A stretch of 64,000 nt of DNA from Tetmemena sp. SeJ-2015 (GCA_027382625.1 JAJKFJ010020752.1:124001-188000), one strand, 5' to 3'. Counted from the stretch's first letter, positions 19,217 through 30,470 are shown. Notes: generated by a model from the sequence alone, not told the origin. Made by a program: numbers and translations.

Positions 19217-21245
19217 TCAACCGGCCTCTTGCCGCCGCCGCCGCCCGCGCCCTTCGCCGCCGCTGCCGCCGGCGTTGAAGCTGACCTGGGGCAGGGTGAC
19301 GATCTGCGCCAGTTCCGGGAAGGGATCGACCGCATGCGGAATCGCATTCGCATTGACAAAATGTTCCTGAAAGCGCGGTTCGATCGCGGTTTCGACCTTG
19401 TGGATGTGATGGACCACATCCTCGATCTGGTCGCGCGCCGCCCGGTTCAGCAGCGCGATCCGCGCGCCGGTGCCTGCGGCGTTTCCGGCGCTTGTCACCT
19501 TGTCCAGTGGCACATCGGGGATCATGCCCAGCACCATCGCGTGTTTGGGGCTGATATGCGCGCCGAAGGCCCCGGCAAGGGTGACGCGGTCGACATGGTC
19601 GATGCCCATTTCGTCCATCAGCAGGCGCGCGCCGGCGTAGAGGGCGGATTTGGCAAGCTGGATGGCGCGGATGTCGCCTTGGGTGACCATGATCTTCGGC
19701 CCGCCCGCATCGCGGCCGTCATGCAGCAGATAGGAATGGGTCCGGCCATAGGGCAGGCAGCGCTCGGTTCCGGTCTGTTCGGGGCTGCCGATGAGGCCGC
19801 CCGGATCGAGCAGGCCCGCAAGGCGCAGTTCGGCCACGGCCTCGATGATGCCCGAGCCGCAGATGCCGGTATCGGTACGCTGTCGCCCGGCAAAACCGGA
19901 TCGATCCGACACAGATGTCAGACCCGATCACACGGAAACGCGGCTCTTTCGTCACCGGGTCAATCTCAACTCGCTCAATCGCCCCCGGCGCGGCGCGCTG
20001 CCCGCTGGAAATCTGCGCGCCTTCAAAGGCGGGGCCGGTGGGCGAGGAACAGGCCAGAACCCGCGTCTCATTGCCCAAGAGGATCTCGGCATTTGTGCCC
20101 ACATCGACGATGAGGACCATGTCCTTGGATTTGTTCGGCTCTTCCGACAGGGCCACGGCGGCGGCATCGGCCCCCACATGGCCCGCGATGCAGGGCAGGA
20201 TATAGACGCGGGCGGCGGTGTTGATGTTGGTCAGGTCCAGTTCGCGCGCATCGAGCGACATGGAGCCCGAAGTGGCAAGCGCAAAGGGCGCCTGTCCGAG
20301 TTCGACGGGGTCGATGCCCAGAAGCAGGTGGTGCATCACCGGGTTGCAGACAAAGACCACCTCGTAGATCAGGGCGGGATCGATCTTCGCCTCTGCGGCG
20401 ATCGAGGCCGCCAAGGCGTTGATCGCCTCGCGCACGGCGCGGGTCATTTCCACATCGCCGCCGGGGTTCATCATGGCGTATGAGACGCGGGACATGAGGT
20501 CCTCGCCAAAGCGGATCTGCGGGTTCATCAGGCCGGATGAGGCAAGGACCGACCCGTCGCGCAGGTCGCACAGATGCGCCGCGATGGTGGTGGAGCCAAG
20601 GTCGATGGCAAGGCCAGCAGGCCTTCGTCAAAGCCCGGGAAGATGTCCAGCACGCGATGCGCCGCGTCATGATTGCCACGGTTCAAGACCACCGTGACTT
20701 TCCATTCGCCCTTGCGCAGCACCGGCTGCAACCGGCGCAGCACGGTCAGGTCGGTCTCGATCGCGTCGATTCCCCATTGCGCCTTCAGCGCGCGGGCCAG
20801 CCGTTCGAAATCGCCCGAGGGTTCCTCCATATCGGGCTCTTCCACCTCGACGTAAAGCGCGCGAGTGGCCGGGTCCATCACGATGTCGCGCTGGGTGGCG
20901 GATTTGCGGATGACCTGTTTGTGGACCTGTGATTCCGGTGGGACGTCGATGACGACATCGCCCATCACCTGCGCCTGACAGCCAAGCGGCGGCCAGCAGA
21001 CCGCGAAATCGCGATTGTAGCGTCCTGACCGCGTTCCGTCCGACAGCGCATCGCCGCGACCGTGACGCCATGCTTCGGGAACTCGCCATAACCCGGGGTG
21101 ATCTGGCATTTCGAGCAGATGCCGCGCCCGCCGCAGACGGAATCCAGATCGACCCAACTGGCGCGCGGCCGTCAGCACCGGGTGCCAAAGGCAAAGCGGC
21201 CCCGCTTGCCCGAGGGGTGAAGATTACCAGCGCGTCCTCGGCCAT
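19217..21245 (-). CDS. RACE/ASKHA-domain ferredoxin-type activator of corrinoid enzymes (DUF4445)
   Basis: It starts MAEDALVIFTP at 21245. The N-terminal [2Fe-2S] domain has the Cys motif of CGGRGICSKCQITPGYGEF (split by frameshifts at about 21060-21200) and a last Cys in LGCQAQVMGDVV. A linker domain follows. The ASKHA ATPase part has GLMNPQIRFGEDLMSRVSYA, VVFVCNPVMHHLLLGIDPVE, MVLIVDVGTNAEILLGNETR, DTGICGSGIIEAVAELRLAG and VTLAGAFGAHISPKHAMVLG. It ends in a basic tail. RACE proteins use ATP to reduce Co(II) corrinoid cofactor and reactivate methyltransferases. No methyltransferase or corrinoid protein is in this window. Frameshifts also lie near 20610 and 19890. Confidence 0.82.
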
Positions 21246-21431
21246 GTCCGTCTCCCGTTTCTGACCTTGTTCTAGGCCGTGGGGCGGCGCCTGCAGGACG
21301 TTTGCGGCAGATGGGGTGCAGGTTGCGCGGCGAACGGCGCGGTGCTCGACCTGGCGGGCTTCGGCGCAGTATTTTGCGCCGATGAAGCGGCGCGCGGTTG
21401 ACCTTGGCTGCGGCGGGCCTAGCTGCCGCGC

Positions 21432-22688
21432 ATGGCACGCGCACCCCTTCTCCAGCTTTCCGGCATCTCGCTGACTTTCGGCGGCAATCCCGTTTTCGAC
21501 GGCTTTCCCTGACCGTGCAGCCGGGCGACCGGCTGGCGCTTGTCGGACGAACGGCTCGGCAAGTCGACGCTGATGAAGGGCATGGCCGGGCTGGTGGAAC
21601 CCGACCGCGGCACCGCGTCGTGCGCAGGCGTGACCGTCGGCTATATGGAGCAGGACCCCGACTGTCGGGCTTTGCACGCTGGGCGACTACGCGCTTGCCT
21701 CGCTGCCGAGGCGAGGGCTATCGCCTGTCGTGGTGGCGAGGGTCTGAAGTTCCCCTGAAGCGCCGGTCGCCACCGCCTCGGGCGGCGAACGCCGCCGCGC
21801 CGCGCTGGCAAAACTGCTCGCCGAAGCCCCTGAACTCATGCTGCTGGACGAACCGACCAACCACCTCGATATCCAGGCCATCGAATGCTCGAGCCGAGCT
21901 GCGCGGCACCCGCACCGCTTTCGTCCTGATCAGCCATGACCGGCGTTCTGAAGGCCCTGTCGCGCGCCGTGCTGTGGATCGACCGGGGCGAGGTGCGCCG
22001 CCGCGAATCGGGTTTCGACGGGTTCGAGGAATGGCGCGAAACCATCTGGGCCGAGGAAGACGAGGCCCGCCACAAACTCGAACGCAAGATCAAGGCCGAG
22101 GCGAAATGGGCCGTCGAGGGCATCTCTGCCCGCCGCAAGCGCAATCAGGGCCGCGTCCGCGCCCTTGCCGCCCTGCGCGAAGAACGCCGCAGCCAGATCC
22201 GCCGTCAGGGCACCGCCGCGCTGGAATTCGAAGCGGGGCCGACCTCGGGCCGCAAGGTGATCGAGGCCGAAGGCCTGACCAAACGCTTCGGCGACAAGCT
22301 GATCGTCAAGGATTTCGACCTGCGCGTCCTGCGCGGCGACCGGGTGGCATCGCCCGGGCCGAATGGCTGGGAAAACCACGCTTTCAAGATGTTGACTGGC
22401 GGGGGCTAAACGGATTCCGGCACTGTCCGCCTTGGACCAACTTGAACGCCGGTTTCGACCAGCCCCGGGCCGTTTTGGGATGCCGATGCCGCCTGTGGGA
22501 GAACTGCCCGGCGATCCCTGATGGCCTTTCTGGGCGACCGATCAGGTTCTGGTCCGGGGCCAGAACCGCCATCGTCGCCATTGAAAGACTTCCTCTTCGA
22601 CGAACGTCAGGCCCGCGCCCCCGTCCGCAGCCCTTTGGGCGGGAGAAGGCGCGGCTTCTCTGGCCAAGCTGATGGCGCGCCGGCGAAC

Positions 22689-22725
<37 letters not shown>

Positions 22726-23195
22726 TCGAAACCCTCGACCTCTTGCAAGATATCCTTGGCGATTATGACGGCACCGTGCTGCTGGTCAGCCACGACCGCG
22801 ATTTCATCGACCGCGTCGCCACCGCCACCGTTGCGATGGAAGGCGATGGCAAGGCCATGGTCTATCCGGCGGCTGGTCGGATTATGCTGCCCAACGCCCC
22901 GCGCCCGAAAATGACGCAAAGCCGGTGGTTTCCACGCCGAAGCTGAAGCAGGAGACCGCGCCGAGGGCGAAGGCCGAGGGCCTGTCCTTCACCGAACGCA
23001 AGCGGTTCGACGACCTGCCCGCGCTGATCTCCCGGCTTGAGGCCGAGATCGGCAAATGTCCGAATTCCTCGCCCAGCCCGATCTTTTCACCGCCGAGCCG
23101 GTCAAGTTCCGCAAGGCGAGCGAGGGTCTGGCCGAACGCCAGGCCGCTTTGGCCGCCGCCGAGGAAACTGGCTCGCGCTCGCCGAACGGGCCTGA
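21432..23195 (+). CDS. uup: ABC-F ATPase, Uup-like (frameshifted)
   Basis: It begins [20 protein letters not shown]. Two ATP-binding cassettes are visible: first [20 protein letters not shown] and [16 protein letters not shown] with ISHDRR near 21930; second [40 protein letters not shown] and [20 protein letters not shown]. The inter-domain arm [20 protein letters not shown] and the C-terminal coiled coil ([20 protein letters not shown]) are typical of Uup. No membrane domain is present. ABC-F proteins act on ribosomes; Uup also affects transposon excision and replication. Frameshifts are numerous (21500-21560, 21660-21780, 21885, 22340-22580, 22880, 23060, 23165). The stop is TGA 23193-23195. 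It is divergent from the RACE gene. Confidence 0.85.
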
Positions 23196-23403
23196 CCCCG
23201 CGGCAAACCGGCCCCTTTCCGCTGATACGGCGCCGGGCGTCGGCCAGTTCATGCTGCACCTGCACACAAGACTTCACAGCGCCATCACAGCCGGGTGACG
23301 CCCGTTGCGGGAACCTTCCCCACTCCCAACGTTACCCCGGAAGTCCGCGCCGGAACCGAGCAGGTCGAAGCTGAATCCGGGACCCGAAACGAAGGAGAGT
23401 GAA

Positions 23404-23985
23404 ATGAAACGCTTTGCAGCCATTCTGGTGACGTCGACGCTGGCCATGCCCGCTTTTGCCGGCGGCCCGGTGCAGGTCATCGAAGAGCCCGTCATCACCC
23501 CGGCCCCCGTGGCCGTCGTCGCGCCCTCGGCCGATTGGGCGGGTTCTACGGCGGTGCGCAACTTGGCTATGGCGATGTCGACTCGAACGGCGCCGGGGCC
23601 GATGGCAATGGCATGATCGGCGGCGTCCATGCGGGCTATCGCTGGGATCTGGGCAAGACCGTCCTGGGCATCGAAGGCGACTACGACACCGCGAATGTCG
23701 ACCTGGGCGCGGGCGGCGCGGCGCGCCTCGGGCTTCAGGTAGGGCACGTGCCAGGCGGCGAAGGTGGGCAGCACGTCCATGCCGACGTAGCCGAGCGTGC
23801 CCTGGGTGATGGGCTTGAGCATGGCGGACAGTTCGCCGTGCACGCCGCCTTCGCTGAGCATGTCCTCGCGGCCACCCAGGGTCAGCGCCACGCAGATCTG
23901 GCAGCACAAGTTCGACAATTTCGACAATAGCGGTGTGGATCTTGATGCCACCACCTTCTCGGCGCGTGTGAACTACCGCTTCTAA
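23404..23985 (+). pseudogene. Outer-membrane beta-barrel gene with its centre replaced by foreign DNA
   Basis: The start has a ribosome site (GGAGAG) and signal peptide MKRFAAILVTSTLAMPAFAG, then WAGFYGGAQLGYGDVDSNGA (one frameshift near 23540) and GGVHAGYRWDLGKTVLGIEG, the Omp25-like porin family. The last 26 codons are again barrel-like (KFDNFDNSGVDLDATTFSAR, VNYRF, aromatic C-terminus). Between about 23721 and 23900 the sequence instead encodes, on the minus strand, part of an unrelated quinone reductase. The total size (194 codons) is near normal for the family, so the foreign piece has substituted for barrel sequence rather than being added. As given, it cannot make a working barrel. Confidence 0.75.
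23721..23900 (-). pseudogene. Inverted internal fragment of an NAD(P)H:quinone reductase-like gene
   Basis: Read on the minus strand these bases give CVALTLGGREDMLSEGGVHG, ELSAMLKPITQGTLGYVGMD and VLPTFAAWHVPYLKPEARR, the conserved C-terminal part of flavodoxin-fold NAD(P)H oxidoreductases of the MdaB/NQO type. There is no start or stop of its own; both ends join beta-barrel coding sequence on the other strand. Nearly every codon ends in C or G, unlike the mixed usage nearby, which suggests another genome as the source. It may be a real insertion-replacement or a chimeric read. Confidence 0.75.
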
Positions 23986-24009
23986 GCGCCCGAACTGACG
24001 AAAAAAGGT

Positions 24010-24035
24010 CCTGCCCCGTCAGGGGCAGGGCTTTT
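24010..24035 (+). terminator. Bidirectional terminator after the barrel gene
   Basis: CCTGCCCC, loop GTCA, GGGGCAGG, then GGCTTTTT on the plus strand; the minus strand also has a T-run from the upstream A6. It separates the rightward barrel gene from a leftward exported-protein gene. Confidence 0.85.
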
Positions 24036-24501
24036 TCATATCCAGCGGCAAAAGGAAGCTGCGGTCATCGCCCGCGGTTCCCGAAATCTCGATGAAATCC
24101 TGCGCGCCCTCGAACGCCATGCCACGGCTAGACACCTTGACCAGCACCGCATCCGGGCGCGGCTCAAGGCTGAAGGCGCCACCGTCGCCTTCCAACTCGC
24201 AATACATGTCGCCGCCTGGTTCTCGCAATAGGCGGTGGAACCGTAGACCTCGTCCGATCCCGCAGGCGCAACGACAGGTCCGCCTGCCGCCGCGCATCGC
24301 TTTTGCAGGGTTCGGCGCCAGCGCGATCCAGCGCACCCGTTGCGCCGGATGGCCCGCAAGATGGGTGATCGTGTAGCTGCGCGCATAGCAGGCGCCCTCG
24401 GGGCCGAACAACGCCTCGCGCGGGGCCTTAGCCTGGGCCGTAGCGGCGATCAGGATCACCGCGACAGCGGTGGCAGGGGCAAGCCGGGCAGGGAGGCGCA
24501 T
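24019..24501 (-). CDS. Exported hypothetical protein
   Basis: ATG 24501 gives MRLPARLAPATAVAVILIAA TAQA, a signal peptide, then REALFGPEGACYARSYTITH and LAGHPAQRVRWIALAPNPAK. The middle shifts frame twice at about 24220-24290 (CRCACGIG versus SDEVYGSTAYCENQ), and the conserved end is FIEISGTAGDDRSFLLPLDM followed by KKPCP. Four Cys are spread over about 160 residues, suggesting disulfides in the periplasm. I know it only as a hypothetical Rhodobacteraceae-type protein; no domain name is supported. Its stop lies within the terminator hairpin shared with the barrel gene. Confidence 0.65.
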   Translation of the reverse strand: MRLPARLAPATAVAVILIAATAQAKAPREALFGPEGACYARSYTITHLAGHPAQRVRWIALAPNPAKAMRGGRRTCRCACGIGRGLRFHRLLREPGGDMYCELEGDGGAFSLEPRPDAVLVKVSSRGMAFEGAQDFIEISGTAGDDRSFLLPLDMKKPCP

Positions 24502-24787
24502 GATTGTCCGCTCCGAAAGGGCCATGGGGTCAGCCTGCGCCTTCGCGCGCCCGCCCGCAAGACGGGCCTTCCTGACCTCGCCCGCTGCCGCGACAGAAGA
24601 TTTCGCTTTGCGCCCGGCCAGCACTGGTATATCCCCGCCGCCATGAGACGTTGCGCAACATCCGCATCTGCTGCATTACCCGCTGACCTCGTCGCGCGGG
24701 CGCTTTCGTCATGTCTTCCTGACAAAGCCTAGGCCCCGCGCGGGATTGCCCGCATGCGCGAAGGACGCCTGCTAGAAAGACTGGCTT

Positions 24788-26181
24788 ATGGTTTCGATCC
24801 GCCTGACCAATTCGAAGACCCGCAGGAAAGAGGTCTTCACCCCCCTGAACTCGCAGATGTGCGCATGTATGTCTGCGGCCCCACGGTCTATGACCGCGCC
24901 CACCTCGGCAACGCCCGCCCCGTTGTGGTCTTTGACACGCTCTACCGCCTGCTGCGCCATGTCTACGGCGCGGATCATGTGACCTATGTCCGCAACTTCA
25001 CCGACGTCGACGACAAGATCAACGCAACCGCCCTGGCCCGCCAACAGGCCGGGCCTGAGACGCTGGAAGAGCTGATCGCCGAGCGGACCGATGAAACCAT
25101 CGGCTGGTATCATGCCGACATGGACGCCCTCGGCGCGCTGCGGCCCGACCATGAACCCCGCGCCACCGCCTATATCGGCCCGATGATCGCCATGATCGAA
25201 ACCCTGATCGCCAAGGGCCATGCCTATGCGGCGGATGGCCATGTGCTGTTCGACGTGCGGTCCTATTCTGACTACGGGCGCCTGTCGGGGCGGCTCGGTC
25301 GACGACATGATCGCAGGCGCAAGGGTCGAGGTCGCCCCCTTCAAAGAGGACCCGATGGATTTCGTCCTCTGGAAACCCTCGGACGCCGAAACCCCCGGCT
25401 GGGCCAGCCCCTGGGGCCGTGGTCGCCCCGGCTGGCATATCGAATGCTCGGCCATGAGCTACGAGATTTTGGGCGCAAGCTTCGACATCCACGGCGGCGG
25501 CATCGACCTGCAATTCCCGCATCACGAGAACGAACTCGCCCAAAGCTGCTGCGCCCACCCGCAGGCAAGCTTTGCCAGCGTCTGGATGCATAACGAGATG
25601 CTTCAGGTCGAAGGCAAGAAGATGTCCAAGTCCCTGGGCAATTTCTTCACCGTCCGCGACCTCTTGGACCAAGGCGTCCCGGGCGAGGTGATCCGGTTTG
25701 TGCTGCTGAGCACCCATTACCGCAGCCCGATGGACTGGACGGCGGAAAAGGCCCGGCAGGCAGAGGCGACGCTGCGGAAGTGGTATGCCATCGCGGCGGC
25801 GGCACCGAATGGTTCAGAGCCGGATGCCAGCGTCATCAACGCCTTGTCGGACGATCTTAATACTGCTCAGGCGCTGACCGAACTGCATCAGCTTGCGCAA
25901 AGCGGCGAGGGCGCCCGCCTGCGTGGCAGCCTGCACCTGCTGGGTCTGCTTCAGGCCGCCGTGCCCGCTTGGGCGGCGGCACCGGATGTTGACCTTTCCG
26001 GTCCGACCGCGCGGCTTGTCGCGCTGCGCGAAGCCGCGATGGCCAGCAAGGATTTCTCTGCCGTCGATGCCATGAAGGCCGCACTCCTTGGTGCCGGCGT
26101 CGAGGTGCGCATGTCCAAGGCCGGGGTCGAGCTTGTCCCGGTCCGGGCTTCGATGGCGCCAAGCTTGAGGCCATCCGATGA
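24788..26181 (+). CDS. cysS: Cysteinyl-tRNA synthetase
   Basis: The start is [12 protein letters not shown] at 24788. The HIGH-type motif and zinc Cys lie in [20 protein letters not shown], and the KMSKS loop in [20 protein letters not shown]. Additional zinc and substrate blocks are [20 protein letters not shown] and [20 protein letters not shown]. The enzyme charges tRNA-Cys. Frameshifts lie at about 24833 and 25285. The long C-terminal extension to 26284 is an artefact: one inserted base near 26145 hides the natural end [10 protein letters not shown] with TGA 26179-26181. Restored length is about 465 residues, normal for the family. cimA follows in the same direction after about 190 bases. 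Confidence 0.92.
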
Positions 26182-26368
26182 GCCCGCGCGCAATCCCGAG
26201 TTTTCGAGAACTCCGGTCAGTTCTTCTTCGAAGATAATTGCAGATTTCTTCGAAGGAATTGCGGACAGGGCTTCAAATCGTTAACGCTTCATGAATCCCC
26301 TGACCCAAGTCCTTGATTTTACTTCCTCCGCAACCTGTCCCACCGTGGGACACCCGCCCGGACCCTCC

Positions 26369-27949
26369 ATGACCGCCGCACCGCCTCTCCCTCTTCGACA
26401 CCACCCTGCGCGATGGCCAGCAGACGCAGGGCGTCCAGTTCTCCACCGCCGAAAAGGTGCAGATCGCCCAGGGCGCTCGACGCGCTGGGGGTGGACTAAT
26501 CGAGGCGGCTGGCCGGGCGCCAATCCGACCGACAGCGACTTCTTCGCCACGCCCCAAAACGCGGGCAAAGATGACCCCCTTCGGCATGACCAAGCGGGTC
26601 GGGCGCTCCGCCGCCAATGACGACGTTCTGGCCGCCGTCCTGAATGCCGGAACCTCCAGCGTCTGCCTGGTCGGCAAGACCCATCCTTTCCATGTCACAG
26701 CCCTGGGCGTGACGCTGGCGGAGAACCGCGACGCCATCCCCGAGACCTTGCCATCTGCGCGCCCTGGGCGCGAGGCGCTGTTCGATGCCGAGCATTTCTT
26801 CGACGGCTACCGCGCCGACCCGCTATGCCTGTCATGCCTGCGCGCCGCGCTGGAAGAGGGCGCGCGCTGGGTGGTCCTCTGCGACACCAATGGCGGCACT
26901 TGCCCCGAATGGGCCGGGTTGTGGCGAAGTGATCGCCGCGGGCATCCCCGGCGAAAGGCTGGGCATCCATTGCCATGACGATACCGGCAATGCGGTGGCC
27001 AATTCCCTGGCTCGGTGAGGCCCGGGGGCGGCAGATCCAGGGCACGCTCAACGGCCTTGGCGAACGCTGCGGCAATGCAATCTGGTCAGCCTGATCCGAC
27101 GCTGCTCTGAAGGAACCCTTTGCAGCCGCTTCAGGACCGGCGGACAGCGCAGGCGCTGCACGGTCTGGTCAAGACCAGCCCGATCTGGACGACATCCTGA
27201 ACCCCGTCCCCTGCGCAGCGCGCCCTATGTCGGCGCCGCGCCTTTGCCCACAAGGCGGGGCTGCACGCCAGCGCGATCCTCAAGGACCCGACCACCTACG
27301 AGACATTGACCCCGGTTTGGTCGGCAACACCGCCTGATCCCGATGAGCAACAGGCCGGCCAGTCCAACCTGCGGGCCAGGCTGGCAGCGGCGGGTCGGAG
27401 GTCGATCCCAAGGACCGCGCCTGTGGCCATCTCGACACGGTGAAGGCGCGGAGGATCAGGGCTATGCTATGACGGCGCGCAGGCAGTTTCGAGCTGGTGG
27501 CGCGGCGCGAGCTGGGGCTTTGCCCCGATTTTTCGAGGTCGACGCTACCGCGTCACCGTCGAGCGGCGCAAGGACCGCCAGGGTCGCGTGGTCAGCCTGT
27601 CGGAAGCGGTGGTCGCGGTCACCATTGACGGGCAGAAGATGATGTCGGTCTCGGATTCGGTCGATGAGGCGGGCAGCGACCGCGGCCCGGTCAACGCCTT
27701 GTCCAAGCGCTGGCCAAAGATCTCGGCCCCTATCAGGCCTGCATCGACGACATGCATCTGGTCGATTTCAAGGTCCGCATCACCCAAGGCGGCACCGAAG
27801 CCGTCACCCGCGTCATCATCGACAGCGAGGATGGCCAGGGGCGGCGCTGGTCGACGGTGGGGGTCAGCCCCAATATCGTCGATGCCAGTTTCGAAGCGCT
27901 TCTGGATGCGATCCAGTGGAAGCTGATCCGCGACGGCGCGGGGGCCTGA
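26369..27949 (+). CDS. cimA: Citramalate synthase (frameshifted)
   Basis: MTAAPP begins at 26369, but the first 180 bases are shifted. Clear blocks: GGWPGANPTDSDFFATPQNA, TSSVCLVGKTHPFHVTALGV, EHFFDGYRADP, RWVVLCDTNGG, and ERLGIHCHDDTGNAVANSLA (metal His pair HCHDD). The regulatory C-terminal LeuA dimer domain is intact: MMSVSDSVDEAGSDRGPVNA, CIDDMHLVDFKVRITQGGTE. It condenses pyruvate and acetyl-CoA to citramalate, a route to 2-oxobutyrate and isoleucine; the family has also been annotated as a 2-isopropylmalate synthase paralogue. Between 26990 and 27540 the frame changes about every 60-100 bases, so that part is poorly sequenced. Confidence 0.85.
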
Positions 27950-27960
27950 AAGGGAACGGG

Positions 27961-28396
27961 ATGGTGCGGCTTTGGGGACTCACGACGGTTCTGGCTCTGG
28001 CGGCCTGCGTCGAAGCGGGGGGCGAAGTGCCCCGCGATGCGGGCGTCGCGCGGATCGAGATCTTCAGCGGGGGCAGTTTCTCGGGCAGTTCCACGGTCAC
28101 GGTCTATGTCGACGACAAGATCGTCACTGCCACGAGCGGCCCCTTCGGGGAGGGGCCGCGCGCCATGCCGCGCTCGGGCGGCGGGTCTACGCCGAGATGG
28201 TGGCTTTCGCGCCAAGGAGGGGCCAAAGGTCGCGCAGCGCCAGCGCCGGACCCTGGTCGCGTGCGAAGATTACGGAACGGATGGCGTGCGGCTTGACCCT
28301 GCCGTCGGCGGCTTTGAGGGGCTGAGCGCGAGCTGCCCGGACCCGGCGGTCACCCGCTTCATCGACAGGCTGCGGGCGATGATCCCGGCGCGATGA
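27961..28396 (+). CDS. Small lipoprotein, function unknown
   Basis: MVRLWGLTTVLALAACVEAG has a lipobox (LAAC) at residues 13-16. The N-terminal 60 residues are continuous (VARIEIFSGGSFSGSSTVTV, YVDDKIVTATSGPFGEGPRA). A frameshift near 28175 leads to YAEMVAFAAKEGPKVAQRQR, with the end SCPDPAVTRFIDRLRAMIPA before TGA 28394-28396. The start lies 11 bases after cimA, so the two are probably co-transcribed. Two Cys in the mature C-terminal half (VACEDYG and SASCPD) could pair. No named domain is recognised; the location would be the inner or outer membrane, periplasmic face. Confidence 0.6.
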
Positions 28397-28436
28397 GGCG
28401 CTTTCCCAGGACGCGGGCCTGCGCTATCTGCGGGGC

Positions 28437-29187
28437 ATGAGTCTTGAAGCTGTGCCCTGCTTGTCCAACTGCGGTGACCCCGACCGTTTTCTTGCTGTGA
28501 TGGCGGCACCGGTCTGGGCGCGAGAGCGGCTCATGCCGCTCTATGCCTTCAACCTTAGGTGGCGCGGCGCCTGTGGCGGCGAAAGAGCCGCTGGTGGCCG
28601 AGATGCGGCTGCAATGGTGGCGCGATGTGGTCGAGGCGGCCGGGGCTGGTGGCCCCGCCAAGGCGCATGAAGTGGCCGGGCGCTGCATGATCTGATCCGG
28701 GAGGCGGGGCTGCCCGCCGGGCTGCTGGACCGCTTGGTCGCGGCGCGGCGCTGGGATTGCTGGCGGGCGCCCTTCGAGGGGCCGGAGGCGCTGGACGCCT
28801 ATCTGGATGACACGGGCGGCGGGTTGATGGTGCTGGCGGGCCGGGCGCTTGGCGCGCCGGACGGGGCAGAGCCGGTCTTGCGGGCGATGGGCTGGGCCAG
28901 CGGGCTGGCCGGGTTCCTGAAGGCCGTGCCGGAGCTGGAGGCACGGGGGCGGCAACCGCTTCCTTCCGGGGCAGAGGTGGCTGCGCTGGCGCGGGCGGGC
29001 TGGACCGGCTGGCCGAGGCGCGGGCCGGGCGCAGGGCCCTGCCCAAGGGCTGCCCCGCGCTCTGCGGGGGCAGACGACGCTGCTGGCGCAGGCGGCGGCC
29101 GATCGCAGGTCGTGGCCGAGGGCGGCTGGCCTGTCGGAATTCTCGCGCGGGCGGCTCTTGTGGCAGTCGATGACGGGGCGGTTCTAA
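28437..29187 (+). CDS. Squalene/phytoene synthase family protein (divergent)
   Basis: The start MSLEAV at 28437 leads to RFLAVMAAPVWARERLMPLY AFNLE, typical of the trans-isoprenyl diphosphate head-to-head synthase family. MRLQWWRDVVEAAGAG follows, and the clean second half has RWDCWRAPFEGPEALDAYLD and GLMVLAGRALGAPDGAEPVL. The family's first Asp-rich motif is weak here (MRLQWWRD), and the second is not seen, so catalysis is doubtful. Alphaproteobacterial genomes often carry such short divergent members in place of crtB-type enzymes. Frameshifts lie at about 28465, 28560-28700, 29000 and 29060. About 250 residues; function not assigned. Confidence 0.6.
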
Positions 29188-29274
29188 GCCGTCCTGTCCA
29201 CGCAGGGAATCAAGGCGAATCATTCTGAATCAACGTGGCTTGAATTCGGGTCAGAGAATAACCAATTCCGCCGC

Positions 29275-30470
29275 TCAGCTGACGGACTCTTGCGCGCAGC
29301 AAGCCAGATCAGCGCGCCCCCCGCCAGCAAGGAAGGGCAGCATGGCAAGGTTCACCGCCTGCCAACCGGCATGAACCGTCCCGCCGGAACAGTTCATCAA
29401 CCCGCCCGAGGACAGCGACGCCAGCGTCACGCCGCCGAAGACGATGAAATCGTTCAGGCCCTGAAGGCGGCCGCGCTCTTCGGGCCGTTGCGCCGCCGTC
29501 AGCATCGCCGTGGCGCCGATGAAGCCGAAGTTCCAGCCCAGCCCTAGCAGGATCAGCGCGGCGAAGAAATTCTCAAGCTGCACGCCCGCCATGGCGACCG
29601 CCCCGGCACTGGCCAGGATGGTCAGGCCAAGGGCGATGATCTTTTCGGCACCGAAGCGCGCGATCAGATGGCCGGTGAAGAAGCTGGGGATATACATGGC
29701 CAGAACATGCGCCGTGACCACATCCGCCGCATTCGACTTGGTGAACCCGCAGCCCACCACCGCAAGCGGCGAGGATGTCATGACAAGGTTCATCAGCGCG
29801 TAAGAGACGGTGGCACAGATCATCGCAACCGCAATGACCGGGTCGCGGATCAGGGCGCCGCGCGACCGGCCGATATCGCTGCCTGGGGCGGGCGGCCGCG
29901 GGCGGGGGATGCGCAGCGCGGCAAACAGCCCCATGCCCAGAAGGTTCAGGACGATCACAGCCAGATAGCTGCCCAGGAAGGGAATCACATAGGCATCCGC
30001 CGTCAGCTTCACCAGTTGCGGGCCGACCACCGCCGACAACAGCCCTCCCGCCATGACCCATGAAATCGCCTTGGCGCGGAATGCGTCCGATGCGGTATCG
30101 GCAGCGGCAAAGCGGTAAAAGCCTGCGCGCTCATGTAGCAGCCGGTGAACAGGGCGCCGATGCAGAACAGCAGGAAGGACCCGCTATACAGGCCCAGGGC
30201 GCCGATCGCCGCCCCGATCGCCCCGCCGACCGCGCCAAGGGCAAAGCCCGCCGCCCGGCCAAAGCGCTGCATGAAGGCCGAGATCGGCGTCGCGGTCAGC
30301 ATCGAGCCGATCACGGTCATGGTGATGGGCAGGGTGGCCCAGCAGGGATTCGGTGCCAGCGATTGCCCGGCCAGACCGCCGATGGTGAAGATCATCGGCA
30401 TCTGCGCGCCGAGAATCCCCTGCGCAGCGACAAGCACGGCGACGTTGCGTTTGGCGATGGCGTCCGACAT
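29275..30470 (-). CDS. MFS transporter (frameshifted once)
   Basis: ATG 30470 opens MSDAIAKRNVAVLVAAQGIL. Hydrophobic segments recur across the whole length (about 398 codons), with ALGAVGGAIGAAIGALGLYS and AVIVLNLLGMGLFAALRIP. A cytoplasmic loop is basic (RIPRPRPPAPGSDIGRSRGA). A motif-A-like RFGRAAGF follows helix 2. The pattern suits a 12-helix major facilitator of unknown substrate, similar to drug- or sugar-efflux members. A frameshift lies at about 30060-30120, inside helix 5. It is convergent with the phytoene synthase-like gene and divergent from the DNA glycosylase. Confidence 0.75.

Noticed and set aside
26145..26284. C-terminal extension of CysS by about 35 residues
   Set aside because: A single inserted base explains it; the usual C-terminus and stop are present in the other frame.
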